This document shows positions 7,883-18,411 of a stretch of 64,000 nt of DNA, one piece after another (position 1 is the stretch's first letter; the number at the start of each line of letters is the position of its first letter). The notes below the pieces were generated by a model, which made no database searches, was not told the DNA's origin, and saw only the letters and a program-made list of their open reading frames with translations. This DNA comes from Bacteroidota bacterium (GTDB taxonomy: Bacteria; Bacteroidota; Bacteroidia; Bacteroidales; Paludibacteraceae). Location: the NCBI GenBank assembly GCA_023459355.1, contig JAEWUM010000045.1:18465-82464 (forward strand), read 5' to 3'. The translations under genes were made by a program, and so were the position numbers.

Positions 7883-8785
7883 ATGAAAAAAAAACTTTGT
7901 GGAATTGTACCTCCATTGGTAACACCATTAATTGATAACAATACACTAGATATTGATGGCTTAGAGCGTTTGATTGAACATGTAATTGCCGGAGGTGTAC
8001 ATGGTTTATTTATTCTTGGCACAACAGGTGAGGCTCAAAGTCTAAGTTTTAATTTACGAGTTGAAATGATAAAGCAGACCAGCAAATTGTTGAAAAAAAG
8101 ATTACCATTGTTAGTGGGAATTTCTGATACATCCGAAGCCGACAGTATTGATTTAGGTCGTATTGCTTATGAATCGGGAGCTGATGCATTGGTTTCTGCT
8201 CCACCTTACTATTATGCAACTGGTCAACCTGAATTGGCAGAGTATTATGAAGGTTTAATTCCACAACTTCAGTTACCACTCTTTTTATACAATATGCCCA
8301 CACATACTAAAGTTAATTTTGCTCCGGGGACAATTAAAAGAATTGCCGAGAATGAAAAGGTAATTGGTTTTAAAGATAGTTCGGCCAATGGAGCCTATTT
8401 TCAGTCGGTAATGTATGAAATGCGCGACCGGAAAGACTTCTCAATTTTTGTGGGTCCTGAAGAAATGACTGCTGAAGTGGTACTTCTGGGTGCCAGTGGT
8501 GGGGTTAACGGAGGTGCAAATATGTTCCCAAGATTATATGTTGATTTGTATGATGCTGCAAAACGTGCTGACTTAGAAAAAGTACGTGAATTGCAAAAAA
8601 CTGTTATGCAGATTAGTTCAACAATATATAATGCGGGTTGTTACGGTTCATCATATCTTAAAGGTGTAAAATGTGCATTATCCCTGTTGGGTATCTGTAG
8701 CGATTTTGTAGCCACACCATTTAATCGTTTTGGTGAAGAACAAAAGAGTCATATCAGACAGGCTTTAGATAAATTGAATTTATAG
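7883..8785 (+). CDS. N-acetylneuraminate lyase / dihydrodipicolinate synthase family aldolase
   Basis: 300 residues, cytoplasmic, class I aldolase of the NanA/DapA family. GTTGE lies at 46-50, the catalytic Tyr at 136 (LYNMPT) and the Schiff-base Lys at 164 (IGFKDSS). Members split or join pyruvate with an aldehyde: Neu5Ac to ManNAc, KDG-type acids, or Kdo to D-arabinose. Because it sits in a catabolic PUL and not a lysine operon, cleavage of a 2-keto-3-deoxy sugar acid is likely. Neu5Ac is the default guess, but no ManNAc-processing genes follow, while an isomerase and ribulokinase suited to D-arabinose do. SusC starts 23 bases downstream. Confidence 0.85.
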   Translation: MKKKLCGIVPPLVTPLIDNNTLDIDGLERLIEHVIAGGVHGLFILGTTGEAQSLSFNLRVEMIKQTSKLLKKRLPLLVGISDTSEADSIDLGRIAYESGADALVSAPPYYYATGQPELAEYYEGLIPQLQLPLFLYNMPTHTKVNFAPGTIKRIAENEKVIGFKDSSANGAYFQSVMYEMRDRKDFSIFVGPEEMTAEVVLLGASGGVNGGANMFPRLYVDLYDAAKRADLEKVRELQKTVMQISSTIYNAGCYGSSYLKGVKCALSLLGICSDFVATPFNRFGEEQKSHIRQALDKLNL

Positions 8786-8808
8786 ATTTTTTCTTTATTA
8801 ACATTACC

Positions 8809-11800
8809 ATGAAAAAACATATAATACTTTTTCTCTCGCTCATCTCTCTTTATTTACAAAGCCAGAACCAGATATCAGGGGTAGTTGTTGATGCAATCAA
8901 TAAGAATCCGTTAATCGGGGTGAATATTGTTGCTCTACATAAAAATGCAGGTACGATTACTGACCTCAATGGGAGGTTTATTCTACATGTTTCTGAACTG
9001 GATTCAATCATGTTTTCATATTTAGGATATCAGAAAATGATATTGAAAGCGGAAAAAGAAATGTTCGTAAAGATGCAGGAAGAAACTAAAAATTTGGAGG
9101 AGGTAATCGTGATAGGTTACGGAGAACAAAATAAGAAAGATTATACAGGTTCTCTGGCTCAAATTTCGGTAAGTGATATACAAAAGGTATCGGTGCCGAG
9201 TATTGATATGGCTTTGGCAGGGCGTGTTGCAGGAGTTCAAATTACCTCAAATGATGCACAGCCTGGATCGGAAATGAATATAATTGTAAGGGGTGCAAGT
9301 TCATTAACCCAAAGCAACTCTCCATTGTATGTCATTGATGGTTTCCCGATGGAAGATTTTAATAGTGCAGCATTAAATCCTGTGGATATTGCATCAGTAA
9401 ATATTCTCAAAGATGCATCAGCTACTGCAATTTACGGATCGAGAGGCGCAAATGGTGTTGTTATTATTGAAACAAAAAAAGGATTGATAGGAAAACCTGT
9501 TGTAACTTATGATGGTTCATATGGATTTCAACAAACGACAAAAAAAATTGATCTGATGAATCCATATGATTTTGTTTCTTACCAGATTGAAAGAGACCCG
9601 ACAAATATGACAAATTTATATTTAACTCAGCCCGGTGTTACACTCGATGATTATAAAAATATGAATTTTGTCGATTGGCAGGAACTTTTGTTTAATGCGG
9701 CTCCTGTATTTATGCATAATTTGTCTATATCTGGTGGTTCTGACAGAAACAGATATGTTTTATCAGGCTCTCTTGTTGACCAAACAGGAGTTGTAATTAA
9801 CTCGGGATTTAAGAAATATCAGGGGCGTATAAGAATAAATCAGGATATAACAAATAAGCTTAGCGCAGGATTAAATGTAAATTACAGTAGCGATCAGAAT
9901 TATGGACAAATTGCTTCTTCTCAGGGATCCGGATCGAGTGCCTATAGTACATACCTGATGTATAGAACCTGGGGTTACAGGCCTGTTAATATCGGAGTTG
10001 ACGATTTATTCAATGATTTGTTTGATGGTGAAGACGATCTGACTGCCATTATGAATCCTATAGTATCCAGTAAGAATGAGGTTCGACAAGAAACAAGAAA
10101 TATTTTAACTGCTAATGCTACTTTAGATTATAAATTATTAGATAATTTAAGATTTAAAATCAGAGGTGGCATTAACCAAAGAGATGTGGCTACTGAGTCA
10201 TTTAACAACTCAAAAACCTATCGGGGTTATCCTTCTGCCAATAATACGAAAGGTGTGAACGGAGCTTATAGAGCAGAAAGCAGAATGAATTGGGTGAATG
10301 AGAATATGATAACATATGTCAAAAGAATCAATCGATATCATAGATTCGACATCACATCAGCTGTCACATTAGAGGGCTCCAAAAGAAAACTTTATGCATA
10401 TGAAGTTTATAATATACCCAACGAAGAACTTGGACTTAGTGGCATGGATCAGGGAACACCAGTAGGAACAACATCTTTGTTATCAGAAAATACTTTATTA
10501 TCTTTTTTGACAAGAATTAATTATAATTTCAGATCAAAATATCTTTTGACGGGTTCAATTCGTGCCGATGGTTCCTCTAAGTTTAGTCCTAAAAACCAGT
10601 GGGGGTATTTTCCATCAGGGGCTTTTGCCTGGATAATGGATAAAGAAAAGTTCATGAGAAACCTGAAATTTATTTCTGAATCTAAAATAAGAATAAGTTA
10701 TGGTGTTGCAGGAAATAATAGATTAGGAGATTATGATCGATATCAAAATTTGGATATCTCAGACTATTATTCTTTTAATAATGGAATTCCACAGTATGCA
10801 TTAACAATTGATAATCTGGGAAATACAGATTTAAGATGGGAAAAGACGTCCCAATTGGACATTGGGTATGATTTGTCTCTGTGGAACAATCGGGTCAATT
10901 TTATTTTTGATTTATATGACAAGACAACAAGTGATCTATTGTTGAATGCGAAAATTCCATATAGTTCAGGATTGGGAACATCATATAAAAACATTGGAAA
11001 GATTCAGAATCGGGGATTAGAAATTACTCTAAACACAATTAATATTCAATACAAAAAATTCAAATGGGATAGCAGCTTTAATATATCATTTAACAGAAAT
11101 AAAGTTTTAGCACTATCAGAGGGACAGGAGAGTCTTCTTTCCACAGTCTCCTGGACGGGTGACTGGAATGCAACGTATCTTTATTTGACCAAAATAGGTA
11201 ATCCTGTTTCTGCTTTCTATGGTTTTGTTTGGGATGGAAATTATCAATATGATGATTTTGAGGAGTTGGGAGAGAATATTTATGTACTTAAAAATAGTGT
11301 GACGACAAATGGGAATTCTCGGGAATTAATCAAACCGGGTGATATTAAATATGTTGATCAGAATAGAGATGGAGTTGTAAACGATCAGGATTTGGTGGTA
11401 ATAGGCAACCCTATACCTAAACATACAGGAGGTTTTAACAACAACCTTACATGGCAGAATTTCACGCTGAATGTTTTTTTTCAGTGGAGTTATGGCAACG
11501 ACGTGTTTAATGCAAACAGGATAATATTCGAAGGTAACGAAACAAATAGAAATATTAATCAGTTTGCGTCATATAATAACCGATGGACTGATGAGAATCA
11601 GAATAATGAATATTATAGATTAGGTGGTTCCGGCCCCAGAGGAGTTTACTCTTCGAGAACAATTGAGGATGGGTCATTCCTGAGACTAAAGAATATTCAA
11701 CTTGCCTATGCCATCCCGGAAAAATGGGTGAATTTAATTGGCCTGAAAAGTATTCAGATTTATCTGGCAATGAACAACGTATATACCTGGACAAAGTATT

Positions 11801-11913
11801 CAGGGATGGACCCGGAAGTATCAGTACGAAACTCAACACTTACACCCGGATTTGATTATTCTGCCTATCCGCAAAGCAGAACAACGACAGGAGGAATAAA
11901 AATCAGTTTATAA
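8809..11913 (+). CDS. SusC/RagA family TonB-linked outer membrane transporter
   Basis: 1034 residues. Signal peptide (1-19), carboxypeptidase-regulatory-like domain (about 22-98, GVVVDAINKNPLIGVNIVAL), then a TonB plug starting VIVIGYGEQNKKDYTGSLAQ with AGRVAGVQI, VRGASSL, PLYVIDGFP and the SusC signature ATAIYGSRGANGVVIIETKK. The rest is a barrel of about 22 strands ending in TGGIKISL. It imports oligosaccharides captured by the SusD partner encoded 21 bases downstream. Length is normal for the family and the gene looks intact. Confidence 0.96.
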   Translation: MKKHIILFLSLISLYLQSQNQISGVVVDAINKNPLIGVNIVALHKNAGTITDLNGRFILHVSELDSIMFSYLGYQKMILKAEKEMFVKMQEETKNLEEVIVIGYGEQNKKDYTGSLAQISVSDIQKVSVPSIDMALAGRVAGVQITSNDAQPGSEMNIIVRGASSLTQSNSPLYVIDGFPMEDFNSAALNPVDIASVNILKDASATAIYGSRGANGVVIIETKKGLIGKPVVTYDGSYGFQQTTKKIDLMNPYDFVSYQIERDPTNMTNLYLTQPGVTLDDYKNMNFVDWQELLFNAAPVFMHNLSISGGSDRNRYVLSGSLVDQTGVVINSGFKKYQGRIRINQDITNKLSAGLNVNYSSDQNYGQIASSQGSGSSAYSTYLMYRTWGYRPVNIGVDDLFNDLFDGEDDLTAIMNPIVSSKNEVRQETRNILTANATLDYKLLDNLRFKIRGGINQRDVATESFNNSKTYRGYPSANNTKGVNGAYRAESRMNWVNENMITYVKRINRYHRFDITSAVTLEGSKRKLYAYEVYNIPNEELGLSGMDQGTPVGTTSLLSENTLLSFLTRINYNFRSKYLLTGSIRADGSSKFSPKNQWGYFPSGAFAWIMDKEKFMRNLKFISESKIRISYGVAGNNRLGDYDRYQNLDISDYYSFNNGIPQYALTIDNLGNTDLRWEKTSQLDIGYDLSLWNNRVNFIFDLYDKTTSDLLLNAKIPYSSGLGTSYKNIGKIQNRGLEITLNTINIQYKKFKWDSSFNISFNRNKVLALSEGQESLLSTVSWTGDWNATYLYLTKIGNPVSAFYGFVWDGNYQYDDFEELGENIYVLKNSVTTNGNSRELIKPGDIKYVDQNRDGVVNDQDLVVIGNPIPKHTGGFNNNLTWQNFTLNVFFQWSYGNDVFNANRIIFEGNETNRNINQFASYNNRWTDENQNNEYYRLGGSGPRGVYSSRTIEDGSFLRLKNIQLAYAIPEKWVNLIGLKSIQIYLAMNNVYTWTKYSGMDPEVSVRNSTLTPGFDYSAYPQSRTTTGGIKISL

Positions 11914-11934
11914 AAACTATTCAATGATAACCAT

Positions 11935-13527
11935 ATGAAAACAAAATTGTTGATATTATTTATTTTGATATATAGTTTTAGTGCTTGTGATTTCCTTGAT
12001 GTAAATTTAAACGGGACCTTACAGGAAAAGACTTATTTTAATACGGAACAGCAACTACAAACATCTTTAAATGGTGTTTATGCAACTTTAGCAGAAAGTT
12101 ACCTTTATGGAAATTATATGTTAGGAAGATTTGGCCTGGAAGCAGATGAGGGATATAATACCTATTCCAGTGATGTGGGTTCAGTATCACAGTATCAGGC
12201 TGCAGCTTCTGATACGAAAATATTAAGTTATTGGCGCAGACTCTATGAGGGAATTAATCGGGCTAATTTATTGTTAGCTAACATTGATAAACCAGAGATG
12301 GATTCATTGAAACGTCAGGATATTAAAGGACAGGCCATGTTTCTCAGGGCTTATTATTATTCTATGTTAGTTACGCGTTTTGGTGATGTTCCTTTAGTTA
12401 CAACTTTGGCAAAATCAGGAAATTCAAGTGAGGTGATGATACCTCAAACCGCCGCCAAAGAAATCTATGAGTTTATTATATCAGAGATGGCAATCGCGGC
12501 AGACATGGTTTCAGATATTGATGTGGTTGAATCTCCGGGGAGAGTGAGTAAATCTGCTGTTTGGGGAATTCTATCCAGAATGTGCTTGTACATGGCAGGG
12601 AATCCAATCAATGATGAAAAACGTTATGAAGATGCTGCTTTCTGGGCAAAAAAAGTCATTGATAGTAAAAAACACACACTTATTGGCTCTTATCAACAAA
12701 TTTTCATCAATTATGCTCAGGATTTTTATGATCATAGAGAAAGCATCTGGGAAGTTGAATTCTGGGGTAATAACACAGGAAATTATACGAATGTTGCTGG
12801 TATGGTAGGGAGAAATAATGGGATTTTGAATACCAAGGGGGATAATAATATCGGATATTGCGCAGGAATGATTCGGGCAACAACTGTTTTATATGACACA
12901 TATAGTGCTGATGGACTGGATACCAGAAGGGATTGGTGTATTGCTCCGTATTATTTTGATGGCAATCCGGCAGTAAAAGTCAATTGGTCAGCCGGTGGAA
13001 CAAAGTTTCAACGCCATTGTGGTAAATTCCGTAGGGAATATGAACTTTTAACTCCTAAAAGTACAACAGCTACACCTCAAAACTTTCCTTTATTAAGATA
13101 TGCTGATGTCTTGCTTATGTATGCCGAAGCAGTTAATATGAAAGAATCCAGCACACAATCAGAAATAGATTCTGCTTATCTGGCAATTAATCTGGTTCGC
13201 AGAAGAGCCTATAATTTCAATATTAATACTCCGGCGCCTACTATTGACTTAACAAATATGGATAAGGAAAGATTTTTAAAAGAAATTCAGGATGAACGAT
13301 TTAAAGAACTTTGTTTTGAATGTTTGAGAAAAAATGATTTGATAAGATGGAATATCTTTTATGACCGAATGAAAGGAGTTTATGCAAACATACCTCCGGG
13401 AACATCTTCCTATATCAATTATGCGAGAAACACGTATAACAATGCTAGTTACAGAGATGTATTATGGCCAATACCAACTTATGAAATAGGTGTGAATAAA
13501 TTATTAAAACAAAATGCAAATTGGTAA
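11935..13527 (+). CDS. SusD/RagB family surface glycan-binding lipoprotein
   Basis: 530 residues. The lipoprotein signal peptide ends in FSACDF, with Cys as the lipidated residue. SusD features include the N-terminal NLNGTLQEKTYFNTEQQLQT segment, a helical TPR-like scaffold (YWRRLYEGINRANLLLANID, QAMFLRAYYYSMLVTRFGDVPLV split over 329-355-type spacing), and the C-terminal RYADVLLMYAEAVN and QDERFKELCFE motifs. It forms the lid over the SusC barrel and binds the glycan at the surface. It follows SusC directly and is followed 13 bases later by a DUF5017 lipoprotein. Confidence 0.95.
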   Translation: MKTKLLILFILIYSFSACDFLDVNLNGTLQEKTYFNTEQQLQTSLNGVYATLAESYLYGNYMLGRFGLEADEGYNTYSSDVGSVSQYQAAASDTKILSYWRRLYEGINRANLLLANIDKPEMDSLKRQDIKGQAMFLRAYYYSMLVTRFGDVPLVTTLAKSGNSSEVMIPQTAAKEIYEFIISEMAIAADMVSDIDVVESPGRVSKSAVWGILSRMCLYMAGNPINDEKRYEDAAFWAKKVIDSKKHTLIGSYQQIFINYAQDFYDHRESIWEVEFWGNNTGNYTNVAGMVGRNNGILNTKGDNNIGYCAGMIRATTVLYDTYSADGLDTRRDWCIAPYYFDGNPAVKVNWSAGGTKFQRHCGKFRREYELLTPKSTTATPQNFPLLRYADVLLMYAEAVNMKESSTQSEIDSAYLAINLVRRRAYNFNINTPAPTIDLTNMDKERFLKEIQDERFKELCFECLRKNDLIRWNIFYDRMKGVYANIPPGTSSYINYARNTYNNASYRDVLWPIPTYEIGVNKLLKQNANW

Positions 13528-13540
13528 AAATTTCTTCAAT

Positions 13541-14500
13541 ATGAAAAAAATAATTTTATTATTATCAATCCTGTTGTTTTTGTTTTCATGTGTAACAGAA
13601 CAGGTACAATTTCCTGAATTTGATATGACAGTAGATTCATTAACGTATCGGGTTGGTGATGTTGTGAAGTTTAAACTGAAAGGGAATCCTGATATAATAT
13701 CATTTTATTCAGGAGAAACGGGTAATTCCTATTTGTATTCAAATCAAGACCGGATTGTACAGGCAATCGCCAAAGTATCATTTCAAACGCAAAACAGATC
13801 TCAATCCTATAGTGCTTCTGATGCTGGTTCAGATTTTTGTCAGGAAAATCAGTTTAGAGTTATGATATCTACTGATTTTAACGGTCAATATGATGAAACA
13901 TCAGTTAAGAATGCAAACTGGTCGGATATAACGGATTTGTTTACAATCGGACCTGCATCATGTATTAGTACTTCATCTTATATCCCTGCCGGAGTTGGGG
14001 AATTAAACGATTATATTGGGAATGAAGAATCTTTTTATATTGCTTTTAAATATATAAATCAACCAAATGCCGAGAACGGAAATTGTAATATTTGGAGATT
14101 CTCCAGTTTTGAATTGAATGCTGTTTCTGATAATGGTTCGATCCCAATTGCCACTCAGGTATCTGCTTCCTGGTCTCCTGTTTTCATGGGACCAGACTGG
14201 AATCCAACAAGAGGATTTTCTACCTCAGCAACTAATGTGACAATGCGTGCAGATCCGGCTTACAGAGATATTTATCAGGAATTATGGTGTATTAGTAAAG
14301 CTTTCAGTTTTGAGAAGGAGATTAATGTTGGAACTGACAAAGCAATTGGAATAAAAACCTTATCTGATGTTCCATTGGAATCATATTCATATGTTTTTAA
14401 TAAAGAGGGAACATATACTATAACGTTTTTAGCAGTAAACACAAGTATTTATGGAAGAAAAGAAATAGTAAAACAAGTTGAGATTAATGTTATGCCTTAA
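13541..14500 (+). CDS. DUF5017-like surface lipoprotein
   Basis: 319 residues from the ATG at 13541. An upstream in-frame ATG at 13514 would overlap susD and spoil the signal peptide. The signal ends LFLFSC, a lipobox. FDMTVDSLTYRVGDVVKFKL and ISFYSGETGNSYLY match what I know of DUF5017 proteins, which sit after susD in many PULs in the SusE/SusF-like position and probably bind glycan at the surface. The second half (residues about 115-240) looks like a jelly-roll (NGNCNIWRFSSFELNAVSDN), and the end (YVFNKEGTYTITFLAVN) is PKD/Ig-like. Confidence 0.75.
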   Translation: MKKIILLLSILLFLFSCVTEQVQFPEFDMTVDSLTYRVGDVVKFKLKGNPDIISFYSGETGNSYLYSNQDRIVQAIAKVSFQTQNRSQSYSASDAGSDFCQENQFRVMISTDFNGQYDETSVKNANWSDITDLFTIGPASCISTSSYIPAGVGELNDYIGNEESFYIAFKYINQPNAENGNCNIWRFSSFELNAVSDNGSIPIATQVSASWSPVFMGPDWNPTRGFSTSATNVTMRADPAYRDIYQELWCISKAFSFEKEINVGTDKAIGIKTLSDVPLESYSYVFNKEGTYTITFLAVNTSIYGRKEIVKQVEINVMP

Positions 14501-14567
14501 ATCAACTTTTCTCTATATCAAATGTAAATTAAATGCTGATATTAATTAATCTTTAAAACGGAATGTT

Positions 14568-16727
14568 ATGAAAAAAAATTATGCTTTATTTTTTTATTTA
14601 GTGACTATGTTAGTGTTGTTGGGCATGCAACAACTGACAGCGCAGTCATTACTTGAATGGAATTTTTATACGCCAACGAAAAGTGGCGGAACTGAAGCAA
14701 CCTTTAATGCAACCCGAAACAACAGTAATCTTGAGACCTCAGTGTTATCAAGGGGAGCCGGCGCTCCTTCAGCTGGAGGATCTTCAGCTTCATTTGTTGG
14801 AAACATGACTGTATCTGCCAGTTTAAATGAAGCAATAGCAAATAATGCTTATTATGAATTTAAAGTGCAGGTAAAAGATGGATTCTATGTTTCACTAAAA
14901 AAGCTAAAATCAATAATCAGGATTCAAACTTATTCTGCTAAAACTTATCAATGGATGTATAGTCTTGATGGTGTCAATTTTAGTGAGGCAGGAACATCGG
15001 TAACTGTTAGTGATTTTAATAACAATGGTGTAGTTCAGCCTGATATAGACTTATCTCCCTATGCTGATCTTCAGTCGGTAAGTCCGATCTCCTGTAAACT
15101 CATTGTTTTCAGGTTATATGCATGGGGAGGTGTTGTTCCCGGAGCTGAAGATCCTAATCCAACCTATATTAATTTTGGATTAGGTAAAGCAACGTCGACA
15201 ACTCCTGCTCTTGCAATTGAAGGTGCAGTTTATAATAAAGAAGCTGATTTAATCTGGAATTTCTATGGTAGCAGGGGTACGGAAGCATCTTATTATCCGA
15301 CTACGATAGACAACAATCTTGACTTCAATCAATCTCTTCTGACAAGAGGTGCTGGTAGTCCCGCTACAAATGGAAATACAAATGGATTCTCGGCTAACCA
15401 GGCAGTTGCTTCTAATGTTGAAGATGCATTTACAAATAACAATTATTTTGAATTGAAAATTAAAACCAACGAAGGCGAGACTGTTTCAATAGATTCTATT
15501 GATATGATCATCAGAACACAAAAATACGCGTCAAATGTCTATCAATGGTTTTTTAGTAAAGATGGAGGTGATTTTGTCGCAATTGGTACGCCGGTTACTA
15601 TTCCTGTTGAGGAAATTCATTCCGAAGAAAATCCGGATGCAAATAATGGTTTTGCACAACCAACTGTTTATTTAGCATCCTATTCAGATTTACAGAATGT
15701 TCCTTCAACCAGTACAATTACATTTAGATTATACGCCTGGGGTGCTCATAGTCCGGCACCTGAAGCAACAGATAAAAACTATGTAAACTTTGGATTTGGA
15801 AAATCATCATCAACAACACCATCATTTGTTATCAATACGACAGTTACCGGCGATGCAGCTCCATCATTAAGTTTAATAAGCGGATGGGAATTTAGTACAA
15901 TTGGTAATGCTGAATCAGCAAATCCAAGTCCGGTTGCAGGATCTTTTAATGCGACAACAAACAATGAATACCTCCAACCAAGTATAGTTTCAAGAGGAAG
16001 TGGTTTGGATGTTGCCGGGTTGTACTATAGCTATGCAGCATCATCACCGGTTAGTGAGACAAAAGAATTTGCTTTAACTAATAACCTGTATTTTGAAATA
16101 CAAGTAACACCATTAAGTACGCACAAGCTAAATCTTTCTGGATTAAGATATAAATTCAGGAGGTATGCAGCAGGCCCGACTAACTATTTTTGGCAGTACA
16201 GTATAGATAATGTTAATTTTACAGAAATAAAGAGTGGAAGCTTTACGTCTGTTGATACAAACGGAGATTTTATGGACCCATTGGATTTTACTGGTATAAC
16301 AGCATTACAGGATGTTCAGACTACAGTGAAATTTAGGTTGTATGTATGGGGTGTAACCAATGCTGCTCAGGTCTTTGCCTTCGGCAGATATGCTTCAGGG
16401 AATACTTCAAACAGTGTTTCAATTTATGGAGACCTCGAAGATAAAGGTCCCTCAACATCAATCAATACTATTTCATCAAATAACAGGTTGGATGTACATG
16501 TTGCTGGTCGCAATCTAAATGTGCAGGTTGCTGGTGAGGAATCGGAAGAATTTTCTCTTTGTCTGCATGATATATATGGGAGAACTCAGTTTGTTCAGAG
16601 TGGAAAACTCAATGATGGGATAAATCAAATCGTGATTCCTATGGACAACTTTGAAGAAGGAGTTTATATATTTAGCATATTATATCAAAACGGGGAAAAG
16701 GGAAGAGTGAAATTCATGATACAATAA
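14568..16727 (+). CDS. T9SS-secreted protein with three copies of an unrecognised ~190-residue domain
   Basis: 719 residues: signal peptide (1-25, ending LTAQ), three tandem homologous domains (about 27-220, 223-425 and 435-625) and a C-terminal T9SS sorting domain (about 635-719, with HDIYGRTQFVQSG and EEGVYIFSILYQNG). Each domain starts with a W-x-F strand, then SVLSRGAGAP or a variant, a YYEFKVQ strand, YQWMYSLDGVNF, FRLYAWGG and FGFGKS. The pattern suggests an all-beta jelly-roll. I do not recognise a named family. A carbohydrate-binding role is plausible given the PUL, but that is inference. Copies 1 and 2 are one subtype and copy 3 another (see the family finding). Confidence 0.8.
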   Translation: MKKNYALFFYLVTMLVLLGMQQLTAQSLLEWNFYTPTKSGGTEATFNATRNNSNLETSVLSRGAGAPSAGGSSASFVGNMTVSASLNEAIANNAYYEFKVQVKDGFYVSLKKLKSIIRIQTYSAKTYQWMYSLDGVNFSEAGTSVTVSDFNNNGVVQPDIDLSPYADLQSVSPISCKLIVFRLYAWGGVVPGAEDPNPTYINFGLGKATSTTPALAIEGAVYNKEADLIWNFYGSRGTEASYYPTTIDNNLDFNQSLLTRGAGSPATNGNTNGFSANQAVASNVEDAFTNNNYFELKIKTNEGETVSIDSIDMIIRTQKYASNVYQWFFSKDGGDFVAIGTPVTIPVEEIHSEENPDANNGFAQPTVYLASYSDLQNVPSTSTITFRLYAWGAHSPAPEATDKNYVNFGFGKSSSTTPSFVINTTVTGDAAPSLSLISGWEFSTIGNAESANPSPVAGSFNATTNNEYLQPSIVSRGSGLDVAGLYYSYAASSPVSETKEFALTNNLYFEIQVTPLSTHKLNLSGLRYKFRRYAAGPTNYFWQYSIDNVNFTEIKSGSFTSVDTNGDFMDPLDFTGITALQDVQTTVKFRLYVWGVTNAAQVFAFGRYASGNTSNSVSIYGDLEDKGPSTSINTISSNNRLDVHVAGRNLNVQVAGEESEEFSLCLHDIYGRTQFVQSGKLNDGINQIVIPMDNFEEGVYIFSILYQNGEKGRVKFMIQ

Positions 16728-16762
16728 TTATTTAGAAAAAGAAATCATTAAACATTTAAATC

Positions 16763-18268
16763 ATGAAAACAAGAAAAACAATTTTAATGATATTTGTATT
16801 TACACTTAGTTGCAGTTTTACTTTTGCAGCAGAAGGTATTATCAGTTTGCTCGAGTGGAATTTCTATAATACCTCAGTTACCGGTAAAGAAGCTACATCA
16901 AATGCCTGTTTAAATGACATTGATCTCAAACAATCTGTGTTGTCAAGAGGTTTGGGAGCCCCCGGGAATAGTGGGTTTACAAATGGATTTGTAGGTACAA
17001 TCCAGCCAAGTTCATCAAAAGAGGAAGCGGTAAACCAACAGGTGTATTTTGAGTTTAAGGTTCAACCTCAGGATGGGAATACGGCCAGTCTGTCGGAACT
17101 GACTGTCCAGTTGAGGTCTCAAAAAGCTTGTATGTATCAATGGATGTATTCAAGAAACCAAAATCAGTTTGCTGATTTAAGCCAGATTGTAAGCATGGAC
17201 AGTACTGGCATAGGTGTGTTTCAAGATCCAATCAACCTTAGTGCTTTCTCTGATCTTCAACAAATAACTTCGACTGATTCAGTAACGATTCGTTTATATG
17301 TATGGGGTGGTATAAACTCTCAGGGTTTCGGTTTTGGAAAATCAGGAGGAAGCACTACATCCGGGTATATTCCTTCGATTGTTGTCAAAGGAAGCATGGT
17401 AAGAAATACTCATGTTATTGCAGGATGGGGACTCCAGGAGTATACAGGAGTAACTGAAGGAAGTTTAAATGCATCAACTGTTGATAATAATTTAAAATAT
17501 GCTATACTTGGCAGAGGAGCCGGATTTACAGCTGCAAGTTTGAATTTTTCTTATGTATCTTCATCTCAGTTGTTAGGAGCAAACAAAGATGAAGCAATCA
17601 ATAATAATGAGTATTTTGAAATTAAGTTAAATGCAAAAGATACTTATAAATTATCACTAATATCATTAAATTATAAATACAGACGAAACAGTTCAGGACC
17701 ATCAGGATATAAATGGAAATATAGTTTGAATGGCGTTGATTTTACGGATGTGGGAGCCACAGAAACTGATGAAGCTGTATTTTCATCAGATGGTGTGTCT
17801 TATGCTATTGACTTAAATTCGATTGTAGCGCTGCAAAACATTCCTGTGCAAACAATTGTAACTTTAAGAATGTATGTTTGGGGATCAGGTTCCAGTTCAC
17901 AGGTTTTTGGTTTTGGGCGTTATTATGCCGGTTCGGTTGCTGTACCTAATGTGATGACAGTATATGTAAAAGGAGAAGTAAAGTCGATTAATTCAGGAAT
18001 TTCAAGTCAGTTTTCTTCGGCAAATGAAGCAATTTACATTTATAAATCTGCAAATAATCAATATATTGTTGAAAATAAGTCTCTGAACCAACAGCCAGTG
18101 ACTGCAACTATTTCTGATATTTCGGGTCGTGTGTTATATTCAACAAGTCTTGAGATGTCAAACGGTGAAAATTATCTTTCAGTCCCAACCGGTTTAAATA
18201 CAGGAATTTATATTGTATGTTTAAAAGGGAATAATGGGTTCTCTTATAATCAAAAAATTAATTTATAA
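16763..18268 (+). CDS. T9SS-secreted protein with two copies of the same unrecognised domain
   Basis: 501 residues: signal peptide (1-22, ending FTFAAE), one subtype-A domain (about 28-215, EWNFYNTSVTGKEAT, SVLSRGLGAPG, YQWMYSRNQNQF), one subtype-B domain (about 218-410, AGWGLQEYTG, GRGAGF, YKFRRNSSGP-like YKYRRNSSGP, FGFGRY) and a T9SS sorting domain (about 415-501, ending TGIYIVCLKGN then a lysine-rich end). It is a shorter sister of the upstream gene, 35 bases away, and probably arose by tandem duplication. No catalytic residues are recognised. It is followed by a 14- to 15-bp stem hairpin. Confidence 0.8.
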   Translation: MKTRKTILMIFVFTLSCSFTFAAEGIISLLEWNFYNTSVTGKEATSNACLNDIDLKQSVLSRGLGAPGNSGFTNGFVGTIQPSSSKEEAVNQQVYFEFKVQPQDGNTASLSELTVQLRSQKACMYQWMYSRNQNQFADLSQIVSMDSTGIGVFQDPINLSAFSDLQQITSTDSVTIRLYVWGGINSQGFGFGKSGGSTTSGYIPSIVVKGSMVRNTHVIAGWGLQEYTGVTEGSLNASTVDNNLKYAILGRGAGFTAASLNFSYVSSSQLLGANKDEAINNNEYFEIKLNAKDTYKLSLISLNYKYRRNSSGPSGYKWKYSLNGVDFTDVGATETDEAVFSSDGVSYAIDLNSIVALQNIPVQTIVTLRMYVWGSGSSSQVFGFGRYYAGSVAVPNVMTVYVKGEVKSINSGISSQFSSANEAIYIYKSANNQYIVENKSLNQQPVTATISDISGRVLYSTSLEMSNGENYLSVPTGLNTGIYIVCLKGNNGFSYNQKINL

Positions 18269-18271
18269 AAT

Positions 18272-18311
18272 ATCAGGATGGTTTAATTAATTTATTTTAA
18301 ATCATCCTGAT
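18272..18311. other. Intercistronic hairpin
   Basis: ATCAGGATGGTTTAA (18272-18286) pairs with TTAAATCATCCTGAT (18297-18311) with a single G/A position off, leaving a 10-base loop. No T-run follows, so it is a weak terminator at best. It lies in one of the longer gaps (about 140 bases) inside the PUL and could serve as an mRNA stabiliser or processing site. Confidence 0.6.
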
Positions 18312-18411
18312 TAAAATTGCTTTACATTTCAAAACAGAATGTCATTTAGTCGAATTGTGTATGTTGTTTTAAATTCTGATGAATGAAACAAAACTCCAAC
18401 TCTTATTTATG